Below are positions 34,529 to 46,941 of a stretch of DNA of 64,000 nt, piece by piece. The first letter of the stretch is position 1, and every line of letters starts with the position of its first letter. The position numbers were made by a program, and so were the translations under genes. This DNA is from Buddleja alternifolia (taxonomy: Eukaryota; Streptophyta; Magnoliopsida; Lamiales; Scrophulariaceae), in NCBI GenBank assembly GCA_019426215.1, contig CM033399.1:35597022-35661021 (forward strand). Direction: 5' to 3'. A model generated the notes under the pieces. It was not told where the DNA came from. It made no database searches and saw nothing but the letters and a program-made list of their open reading frames with translations.

Positions 34529-35807
34529 TTTTGTGCAATCAAAACATGCATAGACACAATATGGTTGGCTATATATTATTCATACATACATTCATATATA
34601 TATATATATATATATGTGTGTGTATATATGCCAATTACATAAATGCTCCAAATAGAGATGGCCAAACCAATGAAAAGATCGGGATGGGGGCCTGCACGGT
34701 GGAGAGGGCCGGGGCCATGTATAAACATCAACTGGTGGTGGGGTGGTGGTGCGGCGTGGGTCCGGCAGGCATTTCAAAGCATCAATAATCTGGAAATGTT
34801 ATTACTTTTTATTTTTTGTATTTTGTGACCACTATATGTTTTGGTTAGAACCTACGATTGGATTTGGGTTTAATTAATTTAGTGAAACTCATCAGATGAC
34901 ATGGAAATGACTACACACAAACAAATAACACTTTAAGGAAATTGTGGCATCTGATCATCAGTATATTTTTGAAAGCTCAGACGATTAGAATAAAACGAAC
35001 TCCTATAAGTCTACTTCAACTACTTGTGGAAAAATTACAAATTAAACAAGAAGGGTTGGAGTTAATTATTTGATTGTTGCTCGACGCTGATATAGTTTAA
35101 TAGTCAAATTTATTGTTCTATTTTCGGATTATTATAATAACATTTTGTTATCTAAAACTAAATATTGTTCTAAAAATTATCATTTTACTTAAAGTAGTGA
35201 AGTGGTGTCATTATACTTTACTTAAATTTATAAAAAATCATAAAAATGAGACGATGATATGAGATAAATTTTATTTGATAGAAAAATGACACGTGGAGGA
35301 AAGACTCAATAAACAAAAACTTTAACACAAAGTTAATTAAGAATATATTTGATCCCAATCTATAGAGAATAATATGGTGTGACAAATCTAAAGTTGAAAA
35401 TATTAATTAATAGACGTGACAATATTAGATCAACTAGTCATGATTCCAAATGCTGACATTTGTTGATTAACAGCATATGAAAAAGAACTTCTTACCAAGA
35501 TATATAAGTGAAAAGACGTTTCATACATATTTTGATGATCTGATTCTGATTTTAATCTGAATAATATGGCTATGATATATACTTTTATCCATTTGGAGGC
35601 TCAGATTCTTTCACATTGGATATTATACCAAAACCTTATAGTAATATCTTAATTTTCTAACAAAAGTCAGCCATGCACGATGAGTAATATATTCACATAT
35701 TTCTTGCTCATTTTCCACACTAGTTCGGAAATGGGATAATTGTGTGGATCAATTTCAATTATCATTAGACTAAAAGGAAAGATTAGTGGATTGTGGTTTC
35801 CAACTTG
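34529..35807. other. Intergenic DNA
   Basis: Contains a (TA)n/(TG)n microsatellite at 34596-34628 and a short GC-rich patch at 34680-34780 of unknown origin. No supportable gene. Confidence 0.45.
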
Positions 35808-35986
35808 CAGGGACGGAACCAGGGGCTAGTTGTACCAGCGGCCCACCATCAACTTTTAAAAAAATATATATCTATTGGCTTACAAATTATTGAAACTTAA
35901 TTTTTTACCCCCAAAATTAAATATATCAAAATTTGCCTCGTCTTTTTGTAATCGCCCCTAGATAAAAAATTCTGATTATGTCCCTG
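35808..35986. mobile_element. Small hAT-like MITE
   Basis: Ends CAGGGACGGAACC and ATTATGTCCCTG: a 7-bp perfect inverted terminus CAGGGAC/GTCCCTG with partial pairing further in. The CAGGGACGGA start is common in plant hAT-type repeats. I could not find an 8-bp duplication, so the call is tentative. Confidence 0.5.
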
Positions 35987-38900
35987 CAGCCAACATGCAT
36001 ATCCTTCCTCATCCCATATTTGAATTTTCATATTATTATGATTATTGTTATTATTATTATTATTATTAATAATACTAATGATAATAATAATAATAATTTT
36101 AAGAAAATCAAGATCAAAGCATGCAAGCCTATACAATCTATCCAAAGAAAAAAAAAGGAAGAAAATAAGAGAAATAATCATTGATGTAGGGGAATATGTT
36201 AGAAGACAAAAAATTTCACCATGAGATGAAATCATAAAAGGAATGATGATACTAAACTTTAAAAAAGGCCAAAAACCAATATAGTTGTTGGTGACTTTAC
36301 CCACAAATTAGATGCTTTATTCATCTCTGGTTATATGATTGAGGTCTCTTTCATGATGCACACATTTAATTACACTTGAAATATTTGAGTGCGTTCTCCC
36401 TGTAGCTGGGACAATTCATTTATTGGCTTCTCTTTATATTGTAGATAAGTTTTCCGTATTCACTATGCAAAGTGCTTGTACAATGTACATTACAATATAT
36501 ATATATATATACACATATATATATATATATAAATCACATATGCCCCCATCCTTGTAATCATGTCCAGACATGAGCGATATGGTTAAACCCGCCCCCCTCT
36601 TAATAACTACGACTCTAGAACTTTGAACTTTACACAATAGGAAGAAACTAACTTATGGATTAGCTCACTTATTATAATTGGACCTACAACCTATTTTTTT
36701 TTATATATATATATATGTGTGTGTGTGTGTAATTTGTGATATGGTTATTTGTATAAACATTCCTTCTAGATACGATGCTAGTTGAGGCTTGGAATATTAA
36801 ACACCTTATTGGAAGAATGTTAGTTAATGGGCTATATTTACTTTTACATTTTGGATTCCTTTGGTTTGGAAAATTAGATGTGCCTAAGTCGACACCATGT
36901 TTCCATTCTTACATATATTCTCTCATATATAAAGAATGTTGTTGAGGTTATTTTCAAGTGAAATGATAGGTGATTCTTATTAGTTGTATTCATGTTAACT
37001 AATCGAAAGTTGGTAACTATTGATGTGATTATGAAGCCACACCTAGTTATTCTTAGTGATCCAGGTCGAATCTAATAGATCGTCTCAGATTAGTTAAAAC
37101 GAGTTCTACCATGTACAATAAATCTTGATTAATTAGATCTAAATTGAAATTACAAACATTTGGTTGGCCCCAATGAAACCCTTCTTACGGTGAAGAAAAG
37201 GTCGAATGAGTTTGAAATAGGTCCAATTGAAGCTTAAAGCAAATGCATAATTAAAATTTATCTAACTCAAATCCGGGGGACTTGAACCTCGTCACTCTGG
37301 AAGGACTCCAACTGTGTTACGAGTATGGTGATGTTGAATATAGACTGCACTCAACAATGACTGAGCTACCTACGTACCTAATTATGATCAAGTCAACGTA
37401 GTTCTATGGTAGTGTATAGCCAGGGTCGTAGCCGATGGACGATCATAACTTTAAATTTATATGTATATAGGAACGTACTTCTCAGTCTATAGACTCGTTA
37501 CTATGAGTGATACGAGGCTAAAACTGAAAAAAAATATTCTAGAAATTTCAACCCTCAATAAATATTATAAGGGGATATTTATAGCATATACACCCTGTCA
37601 GATACTTACTTAATAACCACGTTTAGTGTGCAAGTATTTATAAGGGAGGCTCATGCTAGACCAATCACGTGAGGTACATGTGTTATATTTGCGATATGGT
37701 CATCTTCTACAATTGAAAACTCGAATCTTCACATTAGTTGAGAATGCGTGGGGCATGACCCGCGTAAAAACGCCTCACAAACTATGGTGATTGATGGAGA
37801 ATGTTGAGACATTACAATTTTTGCTAATTTTTGGAATTTAGCCATATAAGATAGGATTTTTCAACAAAATAAAAATTTCGTTATGTATCTTTGACGTAAG
37901 ATCCACATAAAATTCATCATACTATGATCGTCATACTATCAAATTTTAGAGTCTCGAAGGTCAACACTACCAAACGGTATATTTTTCTATACATATACTA
38001 ACTTGAGCATATGGACAGTTTTCTTAAAACTTCCAACCCTGGAATTTATTTTCTTAATTGTTGATATATATGTGTTGATTGCTTGCTATATCGTTATTTT
38101 CATTGGCTAAAAGTAAAAGATCGTTATTGATTATATGCTTTAAAAAAATTAATCAAAAAGAAGTTGGCTTAACTGGAAGGGACTCTGATCGCTTAATCAA
38201 GAGGTTTTATATTCAATCCCTTGTTGATGTGAAAAACTTGTTTGGGAGAGGTCCCCACAGTTGTTCCCGACGGTATCTCGAGGCCTGAGAACACCTGGAA
38301 AAACAAATATATATATATATATGCTATAAAATTGGCTTAGCCTATAGCTAGCCCATGAACCCTAGTGTGACAGAAAATGTTTCCATTCTTTTAGCCATAA
38401 TATATGTAAAAAAGAAATTCAATCATTTCTTATAGCTTAGAAAAGTATCCATGATATTGGTATGGTATCAAAATTAGGCCTAGATCCTTGTCCAGAATCA
38501 AATGTAAAATCAGAAATGTCGATTGCATCTAAGAATCCATTCTCGTGTAGGAATGGAGGAAATTCAACCGTTATTAAGATTATAGTAAAATCACGTCATG
38601 CCAAGATGCCATTACTGTTGCCAATGCACCTAATTCTTGAGCATGTTTTCCTAGGATTCACTTGTCATCGAATTTAGCTCAATTATCGTGTGATTATTCA
38701 AGGTTCGGCCAAATTTAGTACGCATGATCATAACATTCCGGTTTTAATTGCATATATTTTTTTATGTTGCAATTGAATAACTTTTAATTGTGTAATTCAA
38801 ACTAATTAAGGACACGAAATCTTAGTGGATGTTAAATTAGTTCCCTAGCCATACACCGAATTAAGGTGGATAAGGTGGTTTTTAAAGTTAAATCCCCGTA

Positions 38901-39413
38901 CAATCAATAGTGTTAAATGAACCGATACAGATAAATTTAGTCCATCCAAAAATCATTCTTCCTAGTATGTGCACATTTAAACAAAAACAAAATCAAGAGG
39001 CTAAAATTGAATCATTCTTACAAGTTCTCGCGTTTCAAAGTGTCAAGACAAATCTAATGAAACTCACGTGAAATCTTATATCGTGCACACTTCACAACTT
39101 GAGAAATTCTACCATGTTTTCGGCTCTGAAGAATTTTAAGTGTATTTCAAAATGAGTGAATTATATTTGTCACGTGATAAGTCATTCACTTTGTAAAATA
39201 CATTTTGGTACACCCTAGTCGAAAGCGAGCTAGAATTCAACAATCTAAATATTCCAAAATTTTATATGAATTACTACGCAAAACCAGAAAATATTTATAT
39301 GGACCGTGTGTTTGTAGACCAAATAGTCCAGATGAAATCATACATATTATCTCGTCATTCCAGTGGATACTGACATGATTTAATCTGAAAATAATTTGAT
39401 GTTTAACACTGGG
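35987..39413. other. Intergenic DNA, microsatellites and weak tRNA-like patches
   Basis: Microsatellites: (TTA)n then (AAT)n at 36044-36098, and (TA)n tracts at 36497-36530, 36700-36730 and 38310-38322. Minus-strand sequence near 37270-37375 and plus-strand sequence near 38165-38220 have B-box-like phrases (GGTTCAAGTCCC; GGTTTTATATTCAATCCC) that may be SINE remnants. No protein-coding gene could be supported. Confidence 0.4.
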
Positions 39414-39421
39414 TTCATATG

Positions 39422-39487
39422 GGGTGATACTTGGTGGGTACCGGGAGTCCAACTCCTGGTGAATATCCATCACACACACAGTATTAA

Positions 39488-39519
<32 letters not shown>

Positions 39520-39604
39520 TGGTGGACCTTATACATAATTTAACACTTTGTGTAGTGAATATTTACGAGAAGTTAGACTCCCGGTATCCACCAAGTATCG
39601 TTCA
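39422..39604. mobile_element. MITE upstream of the GLUTAMINE DUMPER gene, 8-bp TSD
   Basis: A 183-bp element with inverted arms of about 50 bp (GATACTTGGTGGGTACCGGG on the left; complement on the right around 39580-39600) separated by a (TA)n core. Both flanks carry TTCATATG (39414-39421 and 39605-39612). The outer four bases of the arms do not pair well. It ends 213 bp before the ATG of the gene. Confidence 0.65.
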
Positions 39605-39689
39605 TTCATATGTGTATACATTTGCCCCCAAATTAAGCCTACTCGACGAGTGACCTAAGCATTAACCCCCACCCCCACACCCCTTTCTC

Positions 39690-39697
39690 TATAAATA
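39690..39697 (+). promoter_or_regulatory. TATA box of the GLUTAMINE DUMPER gene
   Basis: TATAAATA 121 bp upstream of the ATG, followed by a C/A-rich leader without ATGs. The composition and spacing are typical of an expressed plant gene. Confidence 0.65.
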
Positions 39698-39817
39698 AAC
39701 ATCAATTCCCCTCTCCACTTCTCAAACCCAAGTACCACACTTTCTCCCATCCTCTAAAATCTAAAATTCTAAACCCTCAAAAACACACACAAACAAACAA
39801 ACAAAACACAAAACAAA

Positions 39818-40336
39818 ATGAGAACCGGTGGCGCCTTATTCCACTCCACCACTCTAGTATCACAAATGACAACCTCCGAAACCACCACCACCGCAAAGGC
39901 GACGTTCTCGCCGCCGGCCACCATCCAACGCTCGCCGTGGCACTCCCCCGTGCCCTACCTCTTCGGCGGGCTCGCGGCGATGCTGGGGTTGATAGCCTTC
40001 GCCCTCCTTATCCTAGCCTGCTCTTACTGGAAGCTCTCCGGCGGAGATGACCGGACCGAGAGAGACGTGGAGGGTGGCGCCGCCGCCGACGAGAAAGGTG
40101 ATGGCAGCTCCGACGCCAAGGCGCCGCCGGTGTTCGAGGAGAAGTTTTTGGTTATTATGGCTGGTGACGTGAAGCCAACATTCTTGGCCACACCCATGTG
40201 TAGCAAGATAAATATTTCATCTTCTTTGAACGATGATCAGAAATTAGTTGACAGTAAAGAAAAAGAAGAACAGATGAATCAAAAAGATGATCAAGAAGCT
40301 GGTGAATCCCATTTGAGCCAAGAACAAAGACAGTGA
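39818..40336 (+). CDS. GDU: GLUTAMINE DUMPER (GDU)-like membrane protein
   Basis: An intronless 172-residue ORF. A Thr/Ser-rich N-terminus leads to one transmembrane helix at about residues 46-69, preceded by the family signature WHSPVPYLFGGLAAMLGL and followed by CSYWKLS. A Gly/Asp/Ala-rich cytosolic linker precedes EEKFLVIMAGDVKPTFLATP at 107-126, which contains the VIMAG motif (112-116) that defines the plant GDU family. The C-terminus is Lys/Glu/Gln-rich. Known members are plasma-membrane regulators of amino-acid export; Arabidopsis GDU1 works with the ubiquitin ligase LOG2. The codons are GC-rich compared with the flanking AT-rich DNA. Nothing is broken. Which GDU paralogue it is cannot be decided here. 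Confidence 0.93.
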   Translation: MRTGGALFHSTTLVSQMTTSETTTTAKATFSPPATIQRSPWHSPVPYLFGGLAAMLGLIAFALLILACSYWKLSGGDDRTERDVEGGAAADEKGDGSSDAKAPPVFEEKFLVIMAGDVKPTFLATPMCSKINISSSLNDDQKLVDSKEKEEQMNQKDDQEAGESHLSQEQRQ

Positions 40337-40485
40337 AATTAATTTTAGTATATAATATAAGTATATATATAGTTTCTTTTTTAAACTTTTTTTTTGGGGG
40401 GGGGGGGTTTGGCTTCTTGGTAAATTTTGGGATCCAGGGAAATGTAAATTTTCTGATGAGATGAAATAGTTCAATTTACTTAGCT

Positions 40486-40829
40486 CACTGCAAAAAATTT
40501 GAATTTTTGTCCATGTTAATTAGCCACGGTGAAAAAGTTCTTTGGCGATTGACCATGATTTTACCTCGATTTTTGTCATGGTATCTTTAAGTATGGCCAA
40601 AACATTGGCAAATGGCAACGGCTTATGTATATGACTTGTGTCAATGTGTTGTTCATTGAAAAAATCATTACTTTTAACCAATCATACAAATAGTTAAGAT
40701 TTTTTTCTACCACGGTTAATATCAACGTGGCAAATACTAACATTTACCACGGCCAAATCAATCGTGTGTTTAAACTGCTATAAACCACGGCATGACACAT
40801 TTTTATTGTAAAGTAAATTTTTCTTAGTG
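40486..40829. mobile_element. CACTA-like MITE (degenerate)
   Basis: Left end CACTGCAAAAAATTT, right end AAATTTTTCTTAGTG: imperfect inverted termini starting CACT and ending AGTG. Flanking triplets are GCT and CCT, an imperfect 3-bp duplication. Inside, CCACGG and CCATG motifs recur on both strands, as subterminal repeats do in CACTA elements. It begins 150 bp after the GDU stop codon and may overlap its 3' UTR. Confidence 0.45.
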
Positions 40830-42195
40830 CCTCAAGAGTTTATGGCATAATTAATTAATATTGTGCTTTAGCCAAATTTAACACTTAAATTGTGAATGCA
40901 TCAAACTGAAGGTGTCATCAAGCACTAACCTATGTGCTAGTGAGGAGAATAAAGTAAAGAAAATGATGGAAGTATATATTCTTAACTAATGGGAGACAAA
41001 ATCTGTATATATTGATATATATATATATATATATAATACCATTACAGATAGATACGTATGCTTTTTCATGGGGTTGCCTGATTGTTACCCTAGGCAGGGA
41101 AGTCGGCCGGAGAGAAGTGGGCCCGGTCGGAGCCCATGCCATCAAGGAAGGCATGAGTATCGCTTTGTTACTTTTGAGCTGTACAACACATCAGTGTTTT
41201 AGGTACGTGCTCACATGTATTTTGAGGTTAATAATCAGAGATGATGACTTCCAACGTTATTTTTGGCAAAATCTAGTACTAACTCAATTGGTTTGGTCGA
41301 ACTTAAATATAAACACAAGGAGCGACCAATCATATAAAAGTGTAACTAATTTTAATACGTAAAATGTGAATAATAGATGGGCGAGATAGAATTTTTCAAC
41401 AATAAATTAATACCTTATTGCCATGTTAGTAATTTGTTAAATATAAGAGCTCTACATATTCTCTCTTAGGTTTTTGTATACAACATTTCTACCTTTTCTT
41501 CTTTACAATTTCAGATTTGACCTTTATATCTTGCCAAGAAAAGAATAGAATTTGGTATTCCTTAACTTTAATCTACCCACAAGAGGTTTATAATTCATTT
41601 GTGTTCATCTTATGTAAATCAATGAATTGTCTTATATGTACATGTACTAGTAAATAATTTTGTGACACATTTGATGTCTACGTGGACAATAGTTACTTTC
41701 TTTTATTTCACTTAAGTAAATAATATAGAGCATCTCATAAAAATCATAATAAATAAAATTAGCAAAACTCAATGGAAAAATTAATGTTGCACAGCCAATT
41801 AATGACTTTGTAGGGGTTGATAGCATCGAATTGAGGAGGGGGACAAGAGCGGGGAGTGATGTCACATGCATATATATATATGTATGTATGTATGTATGTA
41901 TAGATTGCCATTTTCTTGGGATGCAAGTTGATCATATAGGGATGGTGAAAGCTGATTGGCTGGAGTGTGGTTGGAAAGCTACGTGTGATCCACTGAGAGC
42001 ATTAGCGGATAGTCCGTGCGTTGCGGCGATCCGAAGTCGTATACTATACTGTATTGTATAGTGTGTACGTACCCTCATTCAATTCAACCGTTACTGCTGA
42101 AATTAAATTAATTACACTCCCAGTTGCATGTTTTTTGCTGCTCCTCGCGAATAGCGCTATCCTTCAGACCTTCACTATATTTCGGAAAATTTTAA
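40830..42195. other. Intergenic DNA
   Basis: A GC-richer patch at 41070-41160 and (TA)n/(TGTA)n microsatellites at 41015-41035 and 41870-41901. No gene that I can support. Confidence 0.4.
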
Positions 42196-42338
42196 GGGGA
42201 AATTCTAGTCCGTTCCCGGCTCGGTCATACTCATGTATAATTTTTAAAATAACTTATTAATTATATGGCAAGTGTAATTCACTCTCTTTTTGAAATACAT
42301 TTGGGTGCTACTAAACTGGGTCTGGACTAGAATTTTCC
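42196..42338. mobile_element. Short stem-loop MITE
   Basis: Inverted ends GGAAATTCTAGTCC (42198-42211) and GGACTAGAATTTTCC (42324-42338) enclose about 110 bp. The target duplication is not clear. Confidence 0.5.
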
Positions 42339-43119
42339 AATTTTGATAGACCGGAAGATTAATTATAATAAGTGATGTAGATAAAATAGGTAACTGGGTG
42401 AAACTGAATATTAGTGCAAGTGAAGTTTAAAATTCGATACTTAGGGCTCGCCGTTTAGGGTCAGGTCGATTAAGGGATATAAGCTTAAGATCGGTTTAGG
42501 TTGAGAACTAAATTATTTGGGGCGATATGTAATTTAATGGGCTAAATTATTATTGAATGGGGCTAGGTGACGGTTCAAGCCCAAAGTATGATAATTAGGG
42601 TTTCGTAAACTCTATTGGAGGCAATGATAAATACTCTTCTTTTATGGTGGATGAGCGGGGGATTGGAAGATTCACAAAATGTATGATGCATCATTATTTA
42701 ACCGTATCATTTTGGCACCGTTTGTGAGAACGAGGCCATGTGCCATATCCAAGTCTCTTGTCTGAGGGGATTCTGTGATGTGTATGTAACTACTATCACA
42801 CATTGGATAGAGAAGAGGGTCTTAAGTGACTTATAAGTCCCAACTCCCCTCTCCTTAGGGAATCGTCTTTTAAGGGCAAACTCGTGAGACTTCGGCCAAA
42901 GCGGACAATACTTCGTGTAAGGGCGTTCGATGTGCGAGAAGGCAAGTTCATGCCACATCAATAAGCAAATCCGAAGAGAAACGATAGAAGCTATAAGGTG
43001 AGTGAAAGTGTACTACTAAAGCAATTAAATTAGTAAAATAAATTTTTTCTATAGATGTGCATGTAAGTACAATTTCATAATGCAGACGAGGTACTTGAGA
43101 GACTCAAATCAACATGAAG
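42339..43119. other. Intergenic DNA with LTR-retrotransposon-like remnants
   Basis: At 42711-42729 TTTGGCACCGTTTGTGAGA resembles a gypsy primer-site region. At 42800-42920, phrases such as CACATTGGATAGAGAAGAGG and CTTCGGCCAAAGCGGACAAT resemble LTRs of short plant retrotransposons. No matching second LTR or coding domain was found. Confidence 0.35.
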
Positions 43120-43292
43120 GGGGATACCCTGACCCAAAAAACTTCGAGTAGATAATTTTTTAATCATAGGCCACCCTATAAGACTCCAAAATAAGGACTG
43201 AAAAATCACAACTTGTGACAAACTGAAATTGAACCCAAGACCTCCCACATGACAGTGGAAGCCGACACCACTAGGCGAACAAGCCTTGGGTA
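43120..43292 (-). mobile_element. Diverged SINE of the 29864/49108 type
   Basis: On the minus strand it shows an A-box-like region (TTCGCCTAGTGGTGTCG), GGGAGGTCTTGGGTTCAATTT as the B-box region, and CACAAGTTGTGATTTTTC downstream, all in the same order as the other copies but more diverged. Confidence 0.5.
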
Positions 43293-43463
43293 GAGAAACA
43301 AAATTTTAAATTTTTTTACATTTACATGTAAGAATGAGTTGTGTGTGTGTGTGTGTGTGAGGGGGACGAGTTCTCAATTATACTAACCAATGTTTGACAT
43401 ATTTATCTACGAATAATTGAGATGTAAAGAGAAAATACCAAGTTTCATGAAAAATCTATACTA

Positions 43464-43587
43464 GATCGAGTTTAATGGTCTTAATGTCTATATCTCTCAG
43501 ACAATAAGATGTATTATGTGTGGTCCACACACACTTGTGTGAGAGATATAGACACAGAATTCACACTCGAACCATTAGACTCGATCT
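43464..43587. mobile_element. Inverted-repeat MITE (related to 54505-54590)
   Basis: GATCGAGTTTAATGGTCTTA at the left pairs with the complement of ACCATTAGACTCGATC at the right, with a second paired block TCTATATCTCTCA / TGAGAGATATAGA inside. A similar arrangement occurs near 54505-54590. Probably a small DNA transposon family. Confidence 0.5.
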
Positions 43588-45913
43588 GACATAGAATTAC
43601 CCCGAGTTCCATATCACAACTCTTTATCTCAATGAATTTGCACCTACTAAATTAAATGGATGATAGGACTTGACCCAGAAGTTCCTAACGGGTTGTTGGG
43701 TTGGCCCAAATAACTTGAGTAAGAGATGAAGCCCAATGGTAATATGGATTAAACTTGGATCTAGGGCTGGGTTGGTCCGAGTAAGCCCATTACAACTGCT
43801 CACGTAGATATTGCTGGAATCGTGCATGAGAAAGCATCATGTCTCCAAGGCCCAAGCCCTTCTAACTATTTTATTATTTCTTTAATGAAATTACTAAGAA
43901 CACCTCCAAAATAAAATTTTATATCCAAAAACTTAATGATAACCATTTTCAATCCAAAAAAACTCATTATATGAATTTTAGGGTTAAAAAATTTATGAAC
44001 TTAATCGCCCTCAACCTTCTAGATTAAGAATTAATCAATTGTACTTCTATATAACTTTTATATTGATAAACCATGTTAATTATGATTTAAATTTTAAATT
44101 TTCAAGTTTTTTTGAAAAAAATTAAAAAGGATATTTTTTAGATATTACCATGTCAAAAACAAAAATTAATTACATCAAAATGTTTAAAATATTTTATGTC
44201 AAAAAGTAAATTTCGTATTATACAATTTATCAATTGAAGGAATTTAAAACAAAAAGATTTGGCTAGGAAAAACCAATTGACCATTCCTTAACTTAAAAAT
44301 AAAAGTTATTCATCTTTTAACTTTTGGAGTTTTTCCAAATAAAATTTGTAGGATAAGTTTTCAGATTGAATAATATTTTTATGGGTGTTTTGATATAAAA
44401 ATTAATTTTAGGGGGCGTTTTTGTAATTTTCCTCTTCTTTGTTCTGTTTTATTTCTTTCAGCTATTTTCATGAATTCTGTTATAGCATTACGTTGTTAGG
44501 ATTCTCTCTTATCTAACATAGCACTCTTGTATGTATATGTATATGTATAGTTTTGTGAGTGTTGTTGAGCTTTCTGTAGGATTGATTCATCTTCCATTTG
44601 ATACAAATAGTATTACTGTTTTCATTCCTATTACTGTTTTCATTCCTCAAAATTTCAATCTCAGTTGTGAGTACCAGCTCAAAGAATCCTATTTGTTGAA
44701 CGGGAGCTTACATATAATCGACTCTTTGAAGGACCGAATTGCGATTTATCGTACGTACATTCTCTTGTCGGAATTCGACCTCAAGTTTATTGATACCTGG
44801 TGAGAGTATTTAATTCATTTATTAAATTCATCCTGAATTATGAATGCGTATGAATCATCTTTCATTATTTTATTTGGATATGTGCATGATTAGGAGTGTT
44901 AGAACGATCACAATGAGAAGAAGGAAGTCTCGAATGGAGGAGAGCGGAGTGGTGCTGTTTTCGAGGCATTTTGAATGCAGTGTTAAAGCGTAGTTTGGAT
45001 CGCCTTGAAACGATGAGGTTAGTTTAGTTGATTTTAATTAAGTGATTGTCGATATATATATTTGAAGTTATTGCGTCAAGGATTATTTCTTCGTTTGATG
45101 CGGATTGTAGCTCAATTTATTTGTTTCTTCAATGTCTCTTGATTTAGTTGAAGAAATACTTGGAAATCAAACTAAGATTGACTGTTGCAGAAATTTGCAT
45201 TTCTACTGCTTCTGGATGGATGTGTTTAGGCCTATTGTTAGGATAGGTTGAGATTTAGAGGTTGGCTTTTTGATTTATTCTTGCTATTAGAAGGAAGTGA
45301 ACTAGCTCAACCTTAATTAAAATCATGTGTCACGTGTTTTTGTGTAACCTTTTGAGCAACCTAGCTAGCGTAGAATGAAAGAGTTATTGAGGTGGTTGGT
45401 TTGAAATTTATCATTCCGAATAGTTGGCCTGGGTGATATAGGCGCAATCGTCCGTTCACATATTTAACGTGTTTTCTCTTTGGAACACCTTCGTTAAGCA
45501 TCATCTTTTAGCATTCCGTTTTTCGGTGTCCCACGTATGGTTCCAGCTACTTCTCTGTGTTACGTGAGTTGTGTCTGTCTTCATGGGATGTGAATTGAAG
45601 TTAAACATTCATTCAACAACTTCATGTAAGTTGATAGGATTGTACAAAACTTGACCTCAGTCGGAGAAGAGCCTTTTGAGCATATGCCTCTCATCAATGT
45701 TGATTGCATATGTCTTTGAATCAAAAGCCAAATTACTGGAGAGAAAGTTTGGTTTATAAGGTGCATATACGGGCTGTAATGTTGCCATCTTGACCGAGAA
45801 CATTACCATAACTTGTTAAACAGCGGTTCCGGTTCCGGATCCGCGAGAAACGATCCGGAACCACCCCGTTGTCATCCCTAGTCATAATTCACGCCCAACT
45901 AAAAAATGGACAT
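43588..45913. other. Intergenic DNA
   Basis: No recognisable gene. An open frame at 44531-44803 (90 codons) ends near a possible GTGAGA splice donor but matches no family I know and begins in a TATG repeat. At 45830-45885, GGTTCCGGATCCGCG followed by GTTGTCATCCCTAG looks like one end of a hAT-type repeat. Confidence 0.35.
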
Positions 45914-46098
45914 TGTTAGATAATATAATATCTTTTCATATCTTTTCAGTATTTAGATTAATTTAGGTTTCTTTATGTTCCTTGTATTGTTTTTTTTCTT
46001 GTTTATAGTTAGGGTTTTTTGTTTACCAATTACGTGTAACTCTATAAATATGTTACTCATTAATACAAGTTTCATACGGGATTTTCTCTAATCTAACA
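45914..46098 (+). repeat. TRIM 5' LTR
   Basis: TGTTAG...CTAACA, with ACTCTATAAATATGTTACTC as likely TATA region. Followed directly by the primer site. Confidence 0.9.
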
Positions 46099-46500
46099 TG
46101 GTATCAGATTCATGGCTTCAAGCCACGGTATCTCAATCTCTCGCTTCCGCCATCCTCAAGTCGCCGACCCCGTCTGGCGCACCTTATCTAGTTTAATTTG
46201 GTGTAGTTTTTTTTCTCTTTATCTTTGTTTATGTTGTCGCCGCTCACCCTTGAAAAAACAAGGACTTGGAGTTCCGCCTTATTTAATGGTTTTCAGACGA
46301 AACTGCTCCACATTGAGAAGTGTCTTCGTTGAACCGCCTCCTTATTTAATATTTCCGAACGAAACTGCTCCACTTAGAGAAATGCATTCGTCAAAATCTC
46401 TCTACTAAGCATTCTTTATGCCCGGACTGTCGTAATATCTTTTCTCGATTTTTAGCTCAGTCTCAACATTCAAGACTCTCACGTTTCGATTGCGGGGAAG

Positions 46501-46684
46501 TGTTAGATAACATAATATATTTTCATATCTTTCTAGTATTTATATTAATTAGGTTTTTTTATGTTTCCTTGTATTATCTTTTCTTTGTTTATAGTTAGGG
46601 TTTCTTGTTTACCAATTACATGTATCGCTATAAATATGTTACTCAATAATACAAGTTCCCTAAGGGGTTTTCTCTAATCTAACA
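46501..46684 (+). repeat. TRIM 3' LTR
   Basis: Same ends as the 5' LTR with scattered substitutions and small indels; followed by the second GACAT. Confidence 0.9.
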
Positions 46685-46941
46685 GACATGTCAAGAACGC
46701 TCATCTATTTCTATTATAAATGTACAAGTTGGTTTTTTGACATTTTTTTATATACGTAAAATATCCCTATGAATATAATTCTTTTAATGGCAAAAGAGTC
46801 AAAAATAAATTTTAAGAATCTACAACAATAAGAAGTATAATCACATTAGGACCCTAGAATGAAATTCCATATTGATGCATAATTACAATAAAATTCCGTA
46901 TATACATTAGGACTCTACAATATAATATAAGATTAATTCTA

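Larger units (their letters stand above)
45914..46684 (+). mobile_element. TRIM (short non-autonomous LTR retrotransposon), 771 bp
   Basis: Two short LTRs (45914-46098, 185 bp; 46501-46684, 184 bp) begin TGTTAGATAA and end TCTAACA, flanked by a perfect GACAT at 45909-45913 and 46685-46689. A tRNA-Met primer site TGGTATCAGATT follows the first LTR at 46099, and a purine tract GATTGCGGGGAAG precedes the second. The 402-bp interior lacks reverse transcriptase. It has an ATG ten bases after the primer site opening a 98-codon frame with no recognised domain, and an internal duplication of about 63 bp (GACGAAACTGCTCCACAT-type). Size and structure fit the TRIM class. LTRs are visibly diverged, so it is older than Copia-1 and Copia-2. 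Confidence 0.92.

Noticed and set aside
37270..37380. tRNA-like patch with GGTTCAAGTCCC on the minus strand
   Set aside because: The distance between A- and B-box-like parts is too long and no cloverleaf can be drawn; at most a SINE relic.
38165..38290. Second tRNA-like patch
   Set aside because: Only a loose B box; no second copy in the window.
41000..41160. Possible microRNA precursor in a GC-rich patch
   Set aside because: I could not fold a convincing long hairpin by eye or recognise a known mature sequence.
42711..42729. Full gypsy element starting at a primer-site-like sequence
   Set aside because: No gag-pol coding region or LTR pair follows; kept only as a remnant.
44531..44803. 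90-codon open frame as a possible gene
   Set aside because: No domain recognised, starts within a TATG repeat, contains an 18-bp internal duplication, and there is no matching downstream exon.
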